A stretch of 6,664 nt of DNA from assembly GCA_030042795.1 (NCBI GenBank), contig JASHYZ010000172.1, forward strand, positions 1 through 6,664, given 5' to 3'. Source of the stretch: Terriglobia bacterium. Lineage in GTDB: Bacteria > Acidobacteriota > Terriglobia > UBA7540. Made by a program: the position numbers and the translations under genes. Shown here one piece after another: positions 1 to 4,915 of this stretch. The notes below the pieces were generated by a model. It searched no databases, was not told the origin of the DNA, and saw only the letters and a program-made list of their open reading frames with translations. Numbering within the stretch: the first letter of the stretch is position 1; every line of letters starts with the position of its first letter.

Positions 1-212
1 AATCCCGGCAGCTTGGGATCGCGCTCGTAGCCTGACGGACTGTCAATGTAGGCGCGGAACGAGTAGGAGGAAGCTCCCAAACGCTGCCTTGGTTCGGTGG
101 GGAATTTTAGATGCGGTTGCGCGACCGCAGCCAGTCGTCGCGCGCCCAGCGCTAACGACACCGCGCCTAAGGCGGAGGTCCTTATGAAATCGCGCCGCGA
201 ATGCTTGTCCAT
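1..212 (-). CDS. Tat-exported sugar phosphate isomerase/epimerase-like protein (N-terminal part, truncated by window edge)
   Basis: The reading frame is open from an ATG at 212 to the left edge: 70 codons, no stop. A good ribosome binding site, GAGGAG, sits 4 bases before the ATG. Residues 5-11 are SRRDFIR, a twin-arginine export motif. A hydrophobic stretch follows (about residues 13-23), then a second Arg pair and an Ala-rich segment (about 27-31) where cleavage is plausible. The start of the mature part, RLGASSYSFRAYIDS (about 44-58), has the 'LG..SYSFR' first strand seen in the xylose isomerase-like TIM-barrel family (sugar phosphate isomerases/epimerases). Such proteins are often secreted and linked to sugar or inositol breakdown, but no catalytic residue falls inside the window. 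The frame and Tat motif are seen directly; the family is inferred from one strand. It is divergent from the amidohydrolase at 435. Confidence 0.75.
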   Translation of the reverse strand, partial: MDKHSRRDFIRTSALGAVSLALGARRLAAVAQPHLKFPTEPRQRLGASSYSFRAYIDSPSGYERDPKLPG

Positions 213-255
213 AACGCTCCTCACTATGCAGGAGTCGGTGGTTGGGGCAGGGTGG

Positions 256-275
256 ATTCCCGCTTACGCGGGAAT
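256..275. repeat. dRS3-like 20-bp palindromic repeat
   Basis: The sequence is ATTCCCGC, a TTAC loop, then GCGGGAAT: a perfect 8-bp stem that fits the ATTCCC-N8-GGGAAT pattern described for Neisseria dRS3 repeats. Closely similar palindromes, often followed by GACGG as here, are scattered through intergenic DNA of many bacteria. They cause spurious predicted peptides containing WIPAYAGMT-like text. It lies 43 bases upstream of the minus-strand Tat gene start. A second small inverted repeat, GAAGCT-G-AGCTTC, follows at 280-292. Role here unknown. Confidence 0.75.
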
Positions 276-369
276 GACGGAAGCTGAGCTTCTTTGCGCC
301 AAACGAGCGCAAAAGAGCGGCTACCGAAACCTGAACACAAACCCCTGCTGCACGGCAATGATAGAAAGG

Positions 370-378
370 TGTTAGAAT
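370..378 (+). promoter_or_regulatory. Possible extended -10 promoter element for the amidohydrolase gene
   Basis: TGTTAGAAT fits an extended -10 box (TGn followed by a 5/6 match to TATAAT). It would start transcription near 385, leaving a leader of about 50 bases before the ATG at 435. No convincing -35 box is seen 16-18 bases upstream, so the call is weak. Confidence 0.3.
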
Positions 379-434
379 CCGACGCTTCGCTATTGAAGGT
401 CAAGCGAAAAGACAGCGCAACGGAGACATTTGTG

Positions 435-2141
435 ATGAAGGCATTACGATCGGCGGTTTTTTTGGGTGCCCTGATGAGCTTCGGCTTCTCGGCTCGCCAT
501 TTTGGCCAAGAGCCCACGCGCCCACAATACGATCTGCTGATCGTTCATGGCCACGTGATCGACGGCAGCGGCAGTCCGTGGTTTGAGGCGTCTGTGGCGG
601 TGAAGGACGGCAAGATCGCCGATATCGGCCGGCTGCAAAGCGCTACGGCGAAGCGCGTGATCGATGCTCGCGGACTGGTGGTTGCGCCCGGATTCATCGA
701 CCTCCACAGCCACTCGGACTATACCTTGCTGGTGGACGGAACCGCGCAAAGCAAAATCCGCCAAGGCGTGACCACAGAGATTCTCGGCGAGGCCGCCTCC
801 GCAGGACCCATCCTAGGCCCAGCGGTAGCGGACTTTGACAACGGCACCGCACCCCTCACGCAGAAGGACGGTCTCAAACGCGACTGGACCACGTTGGGCG
901 GGTACTTCGCACGCGCTGAGCGGCAAGGCATCTCCGTGAACATCGCCTCCTATGTCGGCAGCGGTCAGGTGCGGCTGGATGTGATGGGTAACGTCAATCG
1001 CCCTCCGACGGACGAAGAGCTTCGCAGGATGGAAAATCTGGTTGATGAGTCGATGCGTGACGGCGCGATCGGCCTGACCTCAGGCTTGATCTATGCGCCC
1101 AATATGTTTGCCAAGACAGACGAACTGATCGACCTTGCAAAAGTGGCGGCAAGATATGGTGGCCTGTATACCACTCACATCCGCGGCGAAGGCGCCAACA
1201 GTGAACAATCGCTGAGCGAGGCTATCGAGATTGCGGAAAAAGCAGGTCTACCCGGCCACATTCTTCATTTCAAGATGAACGGCCAGGCGAATTGGGGCCG
1301 CATGCCGGAGTTGATCAAGCTCATCGACGCCGCGCGCGCACGGGGCGTGGACATCACGGCTGACCAATATCCTTACCTGGCAGGCATGACAAGCCTGGAA
1401 CAGTGCCTGCCTCCGAAATATCTGGAGGGCACCGCAGATGACGTTGTGGCGAGGTTGAGAGATTCCAAAGCGCGTGACGAGATTCGTGGCGCAATCGCCA
1501 ACGGTCTGCCGGGATGGGAAAATAACGAAGTGAAGGACTGCGGAGGCTGGCACGGCGTGATGGTGGCGTCTTGCCAAAGGCCCGAAGACAAAGTCTACGA
1601 AGGCAAGCGCATGGATGAGGTCGCAGCGCTGATGGGCAAGGATCCCGTGGACGCTCTCTGTGACCTGCTCATAGCCGAACACGCCACGCCGATGGCCATC
1701 TACTTCAGCATGAGCGAGTCGGATGTGGAACTGGCTATGAAGCAGCCTTGGGTCGGCATCGGCACAGACGGGGCCGCCGTGAATCCCTCGATGACCTTTA
1801 TGGGCCGTCCTCACCCGCGGTTCTACGGAACGTTTCCGCGCGTGTTGGGTGTCTACGTCCGCGAGAAGCATGTCCTCACGCTGCCGGATGCGATCCGCAA
1901 GATGACCTCATTTCCAGCGCAAATCATCGGACTTACTGACCGTGGTCTGCTGCGCAAAGGCATGGCCGCTGACATTACGATCTTCGATCCACAAACGGTA
2001 GCCGATCGCGCGACCTATCAGGACCCGGCGCAGTATCCGGTCGGTATCCCGTATGTGATCACGAACGGCGTGGTAGTAATCGACAAGGGCCAACACACCG
2101 GCGCTAAGCCGGGCGAGGTGCTATTCGGGCGAGGCAAGTAA
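435..2141 (+). CDS. Exported N-acyl-D-amino-acid deacylase family amidohydrolase
   Basis: 568 residues from ATG 435. GGAG at 422-425 sits 9 bases upstream; the GTG at 432 is an equally possible start with 6-base spacing. Longer in-frame starts lack a ribosome site and would bury the signal peptide. Residues 1-20 form a signal peptide (MKALR, a hydrophobic core, possible FSA cleavage), so the enzyme probably acts in the periplasm. Amidohydrolase marks: the N-terminal beta-sandwich strand (about 32-80), GFIDLHSHSD with metal ligands H91 and H93, THIRGEG with H248, HILHFK with H275/H278, and GTDGA with the catalytic Asp D445. The C-terminal GLLRKGMAADITIFDP returns to the beta-sandwich. Family members hydrolyse N-acyl-D-amino acids or related amides, for example from peptidoglycan or peptides. 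In classical D-aminoacylases a metal-binding Cys lies in a GNCG segment; here that segment reads GEAA (118-121), so E119 may act instead. Exact substrate unknown. Confidence 0.88.
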   Translation: MKALRSAVFLGALMSFGFSARHFGQEPTRPQYDLLIVHGHVIDGSGSPWFEASVAVKDGKIADIGRLQSATAKRVIDARGLVVAPGFIDLHSHSDYTLLVDGTAQSKIRQGVTTEILGEAASAGPILGPAVADFDNGTAPLTQKDGLKRDWTTLGGYFARAERQGISVNIASYVGSGQVRLDVMGNVNRPPTDEELRRMENLVDESMRDGAIGLTSGLIYAPNMFAKTDELIDLAKVAARYGGLYTTHIRGEGANSEQSLSEAIEIAEKAGLPGHILHFKMNGQANWGRMPELIKLIDAARARGVDITADQYPYLAGMTSLEQCLPPKYLEGTADDVVARLRDSKARDEIRGAIANGLPGWENNEVKDCGGWHGVMVASCQRPEDKVYEGKRMDEVAALMGKDPVDALCDLLIAEHATPMAIYFSMSESDVELAMKQPWVGIGTDGAAVNPSMTFMGRPHPRFYGTFPRVLGVYVREKHVLTLPDAIRKMTSFPAQIIGLTDRGLLRKGMAADITIFDPQTVADRATYQDPAQYPVGIPYVITNGVVVIDKGQHTGAKPGEVLFGRGK

Positions 2142-2159
2142 GCGACCGCACTTGTCCGC

Positions 2160-2474
2160 TCAGCGTTCGTATGCAGAGTCGTGGTCAGGATGAAGTGAAA
2201 GTACGCGCAAGAAATCTCCGTCACGGAACGCGAGCGCACGAATTCGCTGGCTCAGGCGGAGAGAATAGACTTTGGCACCGTTGGGCGCATTGAAATGCTC
2301 GATAGCTTCCCAATGAAACCCGCCGTGTCGGTAAAGCGAGTTCCAGTCCAACTCGCGGAGCCGCCGCAGAGAAGCAATTACCTGTTTCAGGTCGGACGAT
2401 TCGAGTCGAAACAGAACGTCCTGGAATTCGGGGCTGTTGAGGTCCAAGCGAACACGGTCACGAGCGCTGGACAC
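2160..2474 (-). CDS. RelE/ParE-like toxin of a type II toxin-antitoxin pair
   Basis: A GTG start at 2474 gives 104 residues and is preceded by AGGA (2482-2485) at 7-base spacing. The frame could extend to an ATG at 2573, but that would overlap the antitoxin by 116 bases and add a low-complexity N-terminus. The proposed start leaves a 17-base overlap, typical of coupled toxin-antitoxin genes. The protein begins RVRLDLNSPEFQ, then has a charged helix around LKQVIASLRRLRELDW. It ends with the beta-sheet part YSLRLSQRIRALAFRDGDFL and LSLHPDHDSAYER, the R-x-R-A-x-x-x-x-D-x-x-L-x-V-L-x-L-H pattern of small RelE/ParE-fold proteins. Such toxins usually cleave mRNA on ribosomes or block gyrase; which applies here is not visible. 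The gene converges with the amidohydrolase, whose stop lies 18 bases away, and no terminator is seen between them. Confidence 0.68.
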   Translation of the reverse strand: MSSARDRVRLDLNSPEFQDVLFRLESSDLKQVIASLRRLRELDWNSLYRHGGFHWEAIEHFNAPNGAKVYSLRLSQRIRALAFRDGDFLRVLSLHPDHDSAYER

Positions 2475-2784
2475 GTGAACGTCCTGCCTTTTGGGGTCGT
2501 CGTCGCTGCAGCAGACTCTCCAAATTCGTTTCTTCAGGCTCCGTTCTTGCGGCCCAGGCAAGGCCCCGTTCAATCCGGGAACGATGTGGTTCTTGAAGCG
2601 TCCAGAGCTGGCTGTCAGGAACCATCGTAACCGCAGTCAGCACGATGTGCCCGTCGTTGAACCTCTCTAGACGCAACGTTTTTCCTGCGTAGTTCTTGCC
2701 AAGCGACACTTGACCGCTTTTACCAACCACTTTGATCTCAGTTCCTATGACGCGTGTTATTTCACCACCTCTTCCTGCCCTCAT
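2458..2784 (-). CDS. AbrB/MazE-like antitoxin, partner of the downstream toxin
   Basis: 108 residues from ATG 2784. Residues about 18-55 (KVVGKSGQVSLGK, then AGKTLRLERFNDGHIVLTA) look like the swapped-hairpin AbrB/MazE DNA-binding fold: a GKSGQ turn, a short strand, then a 'G.IVL' strand. The helical tail (RIERGLAWAART....TNLESLL, about 69-91) is the kind that wraps the toxin. The last 17 or so residues are Arg-rich and overlap the toxin start. An antitoxin of this type usually neutralises its partner and represses its own promoter. The start is uncertain: the ATG lies inside an octamer repeat, its GAGGG is only 2 bases away, and a GTG at codon 19 is a shorter alternative. It starts 30 bases after the trpG/pabA stop, so the three genes may share a transcript. 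Confidence 0.65.
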   Translation of the reverse strand: MRAGRGGEITRVIGTEIKVVGKSGQVSLGKNYAGKTLRLERFNDGHIVLTAVTMVPDSQLWTLQEPHRSRIERGLAWAARTEPEETNLESLLQRRRPQKAGRSRVQRS

Positions 2785-2804
2785 GCCCTCATGCTATCAT
2801 GCCG
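2773..2804. repeat. Degenerate octamer tandem repeat spanning the antitoxin start codon
   Basis: On the plus strand four units of 8 bases follow each other: TCCTGCCC, TCATGCCC, TCATGCTA, TCATGCCG. On the coding (minus) strand three of them carry ATGA. The ATG nearest the gene is the antitoxin start; the other two open 3-codon reading frames. The array fills most of the trpG-antitoxin gap and encodes the first antitoxin codons. Confidence 0.7.
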
Positions 2805-2814
2805 AACGGCCGCA

Positions 2815-3378
2815 CTACAACCGCAGGAAGTTCCCCAGCAGTTGCTTCCCCACGTTGGTCATGATGGATTCGGGATGGAATTGCACACCTTCCACCTTCA
2901 ACTCGCGGTGGCGAATCCCCATGATGAGACCGTTAGATGAGGTGGCGGAAATTGTGAGACAAGCCGGCAGGCTTTCGCGCTCCACAATGAGTGAATGATA
3001 GCGTGTGGCGGGAAACGGGTTGGGAAGCTCAGCAAATATAGTTTCGCCGTCGTGAGCAATGGAGCTGACTTTGCCGTGCATAATCTCGGGCGCGCGCACC
3101 ACGCGGCCGCCAAACGCTTCGCCGATGGCTTGGTGCCCAAGACAGACGCCGAGTATGGGCATCTGTCCGGCGAAGCGTTGCACCAAACCGATACAGATTC
3201 CGGCCTCGGCCGGCGTCTTCGGGCCCGGCGAGATCACCACGCGTTCAGGCGCCAAACACTCGACCTCGTCCAGTGTAATTTGATCGTTGCGGCGCACGTC
3301 AACCGCGGCGCCTAGTTCGCTCAAATATTGAACAAGGTTGTAGGTGAAAGAGTCGTAGTTGTCGATGACTAAGACCAT
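2815..3378 (-). CDS. trpG/pabA: Glutamine amidotransferase subunit of anthranilate / aminodeoxychorismate synthase
   Basis: 187 residues, the usual length for a class I glutamine amidotransferase of this group. It hydrolyses glutamine and passes ammonia to the TrpE or PabB subunit, which makes anthranilate (tryptophan) or aminodeoxychorismate (folate) from chorismate. Seen directly: the N-terminal [15 protein letters not shown] (5-19), the oxyanion-loop region [14 protein letters not shown] (47-60), the nucleophile in [15 protein letters not shown] (C79), and the catalytic pair in GVQFHPES (H168, E170). HGK (101-103) and RYHSLIV (126-132) are also typical. One oddity is K54 where most relatives have Gly in PGPGTP. 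Sequence alone does not separate TrpG from PabA, and many bacteria use one protein for both. No trpE or pabB is adjacent. GGAG lies only 2 bases before the ATG. The antitoxin-toxin genes follow closely on the same strand. Confidence 0.95.
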   Translation of the reverse strand: MVLVIDNYDSFTYNLVQYLSELGAAVDVRRNDQITLDEVECLAPERVVISPGPKTPAEAGICIGLVQRFAGQMPILGVCLGHQAIGEAFGGRVVRAPEIMHGKVSSIAHDGETIFAELPNPFPATRYHSLIVERESLPACLTISATSSNGLIMGIRHRELKVEGVQFHPESIMTNVGKQLLGNFLRL

Positions 3379-3384
3379 AACTCC

Positions 3385-3390
3385 ATTGTA
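3385..3390 (-). promoter_or_regulatory. Possible -10 box very close to the trpG/pabA start
   Basis: On the minus strand TACAAT ends 6 bases before the ATG at 3378. If used, transcription would begin at or next to the start codon, giving a leaderless or nearly leaderless message. The -35 position has no good match, so this is only a possibility. Confidence 0.22.
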
Positions 3391-3561
3391 TTCTCGTTGC
3401 CGTGCTTGACGCCGCTCAGACCGCTGACGACCCCGCGCACGTTTTCACTCACGGGTTGGTGTTGTGTCATCCCAGGTGGTGAGCGAGGCTAGGCCGCTTA
3501 TCAAGACCGTCCTCGTCTGTCGATCCTGCTAAATCAAGATGCAAGTGCCTGTTGGCGCCGG

Positions 3562-3591
3562 TTGAGCGGTTTGGCCCGCTCCGTGCATAAT
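3562..3591 (+). promoter_or_regulatory. Candidate sigma-70-type promoter for the small secreted protein genes
   Basis: TTGAGC (3562-3567) and CATAAT (3586-3591) are separated by 18 bases and match the -35 and -10 consensus at 4/6 and 5/6 positions. The predicted start near 3598 leaves a leader of about 30 bases with a strong ribosome site before the ATG at 3628. Confidence 0.45.
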
Positions 3592-3627
3592 GCCTCGGCG
3601 AAGTCAAAATCATTGGAGGTCACCGTC

Positions 3628-3843
3628 ATGAAAAGAATCTTCGGCACTCTTGGAACACTTGCTTTGGCATTATCACTCGGAGTTCCTGCGTTCGCCGCCA
3701 CTGCCGCGCGCCCGCAGGCAGCGCAGAAAACGACCGTAGCGAAGGCGTCAGCTAAGCACAAGGTTACAGCTAAGAAGAGCACCAAAACGGCTCGCAAGGC
3801 GTCATCTGCGAACAGCAAGTCTGCCACGCCGCAGAGCAAGTAG
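3628..3843 (+). CDS. Small secreted Lys-rich basic protein (acid-shock-protein-like composition)
   Basis: 71 residues. The start is fixed by a perfect GGAGGT (3615-3620) 7 bases before the ATG; an upstream in-frame extension would hide the signal peptide. Residues 1-23 form a clear Sec signal peptide ending AFA, giving a 48-residue mature chain made mostly of Ala, Lys, Ser and Thr. Ten Lys (34-71), two Arg and one His are present and no Asp or Glu occurs anywhere, so the mature protein is strongly positive and probably disordered. This composition recalls enterobacterial acid-shock protein Asr, but there is no convincing motif and homology is not claimed. A paralogous signal-peptide gene with a His-rich mature part follows 93 bases downstream. 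Possible roles are binding envelope polyanions, buffering or stress response; none is shown. Confidence 0.8.
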   Translation: MKRIFGTLGTLALALSLGVPAFAATAARPQAAQKTTVAKASAKHKVTAKKSTKTARKASSANSKSATPQSK

Positions 3844-3884
3844 ACCCTGTGCCGTGAACTTTTTCGGCAAGTAGTCCCGAATCT

Positions 3885-3916
3885 GGCCTCCGCCCCGTGC
3901 CCAACGGGCGGAGGTC
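3885..3916 (+). promoter_or_regulatory. Strong hairpin between the two mini-protein genes, sequestering a second GGAGGTC
   Basis: CCTCCGCCC (3887-3895) pairs with GGGCGGAGG (3906-3914) across a 10-base loop. Pairs 3885-3916 (G-C) and 3886-3915 (G-U) extend the stem to 11. No U-tract follows; the sequence after it is TCAAGAAAA and then the real ribosome site. It is therefore not a typical terminator. It could stabilise the message, partly attenuate read-through, or control the second gene. The right arm contains GGAGGTC (3910-3916), a copy of the ribosome site found 8 bases further on. Confidence 0.6.
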
Positions 3917-3923
3917 AAGAAAA

Positions 3924-3929
3924 GGAGGT
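3924..3929 (+). promoter_or_regulatory. Ribosome binding site that identifies a TTG start
   Basis: GGAGGT is followed after 7 bases by TTG 3937. The layout GGAGGTCACGGTC-TTG copies that of the preceding gene, GGAGGTCACCGTC-ATG, with identical spacing and one difference before the start codon. This makes the TTG the likely start. Confidence 0.8.
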
Positions 3930-3936
3930 CACGGTC

Positions 3937-4110
3937 TTGAAAAAGATCACCGCAATGTTCGGCACCATCGCACTAGCGCTGTTTCTGAGCGCACCAGCCT
4001 TTGCCGCTCCCGCTCCGGTGCGAGTGCCGGCGCATGCACACCATCGATATCATCACCGGCATCACAACAGGCATCATCATGTGGCCCGGCACTATTCAAA
4101 CGGGCGGTAA
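3937..4110 (+). CDS. Small secreted His-rich basic protein, TTG start, paralogue of the upstream Lys-rich protein
   Basis: 57 residues from TTG 3937 to TAA 4108-4110. An ATG-only search would miss it because the only in-frame ATG, codon 7, lies inside the signal peptide. Residues 1-23 read MKKITAMFGT-IALALFLSAP-AFA, a Sec signal peptide; 16 of the first 26 residues match those of the upstream gene. The mature part (24-57) has 11 His (33, 35, 36, 39, 40, 42, 43, 46-48, 52) and six Arg, and no Asp or Glu. The pattern HH-R/Y-HH-R-HH-N-R-HHH could bind Ni, Zn or Cu, or give pH-dependent charge, as in other His-rich bacterial peptides; this is inference. It probably shares the 3562 promoter. It ends 43 bases from the convergent glutaredoxin gene. 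Confidence 0.78.
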   Translation: MKKITAMFGTIALALFLSAPAFAAPAPVRVPAHAHHRYHHRHHNRHHHVARHYSNGR

Positions 4111-4122
4111 CGTCGCGACGTT
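4109..4122. repeat. Perfect 14-bp palindrome at the end of the His-rich gene
   Basis: AACGTCGCGACGTT is its own reverse complement and overlaps the TAA stop. It lies in the 43-bp convergent gap before the glutaredoxin stop. It may be a protein-binding site or chance; it has no loop or U-tract and is not an obvious terminator. Confidence 0.4.
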
Positions 4123-4153
4123 CGGCCTTGAAGAGATTCGACGTACGCGCAGC

Positions 4154-4456
4154 TTAACGACCGACGGTCCCTTCAAGGCCGAGTTCACGAATGAGCTTGT
4201 GGGGATCATAGGGAGAACAGTGGAAGGTGCGGCCGTCCACTTCGAAAGTCGGCACCCGGCGCTTTCCTTGATTGACGCTCATCACGAATTCGACGGCGCC
4301 CTCAGTCTGCTCGATGTTGATTTCATCGAAGGATACGCCTCGTTCACTGAGAAATCGCTTGGCGCGATAGCAATCAGGGCACCACGAAGTTGTATACATG
4401 CGAACAGTCCCGGCAGCCTTCTCGCCATTTCCGATTGTGCTCGGATTCCTTGTCAA
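4154..4456 (-). CDS. Glutaredoxin-like thiol-disulfide oxidoreductase (CPDC)
   Basis: 100 residues from a TTG at 4456. The TTG is preferred because GGAG (4464-4467) lies 7 bases before it. It also overlaps the atpC stop as TTGA, and the ATG at codon 20 would remove most of the first beta strand (GTVRMYTTSW). Thioredoxin-fold marks: the active site WCPDC with C26 and C29, then helix YRAKRFLSERG, strand FDEINIE, the cis-Pro strand RRVPTFEVDG (about P69), and a C-terminal helix (PHKLIRELGLEG). An extra Cys lies in FHCSPYDP. Small glutaredoxins of this type reduce disulfides or mixed disulfides using glutathione, mycothiol or another low-molecular-weight thiol; which is used here is not visible. 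It is cytoplasmic, with no signal peptide. The overlap with atpC implies translation coupled to the ATP synthase epsilon gene. Confidence 0.85.
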   Translation of the reverse strand: MTRNPSTIGNGEKAAGTVRMYTTSWCPDCYRAKRFLSERGVSFDEINIEQTEGAVEFVMSVNQGKRRVPTFEVDGRTFHCSPYDPHKLIRELGLEGTVGR

Positions 4457-4902
4457 TTCTTCGCTCCAACCGCGCTCGCCACGCGCTGGGCGACTTCGAG
4501 TCGCGCCATAGCGCGCTGCAATGCCCTTTGAGCACGCAAGGCGTCAATCTCAGCGTCACCGGCGCCTGCGCGCCGGAGTCTTTCCTCAGCGCGCTCACGG
4601 GCGTTGCGCGCGCGTTCCACGTCAATCTCTTCCGGCCGCTCGGAGGTCTCCACCAGTACGCTCACACGCTGAGGCAGCACTTCCGCGAATCCCCAATTTA
4701 CAAAAAGATAGTGGTTCACGGTGCCTTGTGTATACGAAAGCTCGCCTGGCTTTAGCTCTGACAGCAGCGGCGCGTGCTCCGGCAGCACTCCGAAATAGCC
4801 GTCGCGGCCCGGCAGCGAGACCGCCAACACCAACTCACGCACCATCAGCTTCTCGGGCGTCACAAGTTCGAGCTGAATCTGGTCAGATTGTGTTTCGGCC
4901 AT
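4453..4902 (-). CDS. atpC: F1Fo-ATP synthase epsilon subunit
   Basis: 149 residues, slightly longer than the common 130-140. The N-terminal beta-sandwich (about 8-90) carries the family signatures LELVTPEK, VSLPGRDGYFGVLPEHAPLLSELKPGEL and FVNWGFAEVLPQRVSVLVE. The C-terminal helical hairpin (about 91-145) is rich in Arg, Ala and Glu (VERARNARERAEERLRRAG, then ALRAQRALQRAMARLEVAQR). Epsilon sits on the central stalk with gamma and links rotation to catalysis; its C-terminal helices can inhibit ATP hydrolysis. The gene follows atpD on the same strand, but across a repeat-filled 190-base gap rather than a few bases. The ribosome site is weak (GGCAAGATAACTT before ATG), so the folded gap upstream may affect translation. 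Its stop overlaps the glutaredoxin start. Confidence 0.96.
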   Translation of the reverse strand: MAETQSDQIQLELVTPEKLMVRELVLAVSLPGRDGYFGVLPEHAPLLSELKPGELSYTQGTVNHYLFVNWGFAEVLPQRVSVLVETSERPEEIDVERARNARERAEERLRRAGAGDAEIDALRAQRALQRAMARLEVAQRVASAVGAKN

Positions 4903-4915
4903 AAGTTATCTTGCC

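Noticed and set aside
97..375. Open plus-strand frame of 92 codons containing WIPAYAGMTE
   Set aside because: This peptide is a known artefact of translating dRS3-like palindromes. The frame runs antisense to the Tat gene and has no family features.
294..434. Extended N-terminus (47 codons) for the amidohydrolase
   Set aside because: There is no ribosome site at the far start, and it would bury a clear signal peptide. The ATG at 435 (or GTG 432) fits GGAG at 422-425.
1248..1871. 207-codon open frame antisense to the amidohydrolase
   Set aside because: It lies wholly opposite a well-supported gene, is rich in His and Arg as expected from complement reading in GC-rich DNA, and shows no recognisable domain.
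2142..2159. Shared terminator between the convergent amidohydrolase and toxin genes
   Set aside because: The 18-base gap has no stem-loop or T-run that I can support.
3885..3916. Intrinsic terminator after the Lys-rich gene
   Set aside because: The stem is strong, but what follows is A-rich and then a ribosome site, with no run of T on the plus strand; no clean T-run is adjacent on the minus strand either.
4001..4531. 176-codon plus-strand frame overlapping the His-rich gene, glutaredoxin and atpC
   Set aside because: It crosses three better-supported genes, has no ribosome site and contains no family motif.
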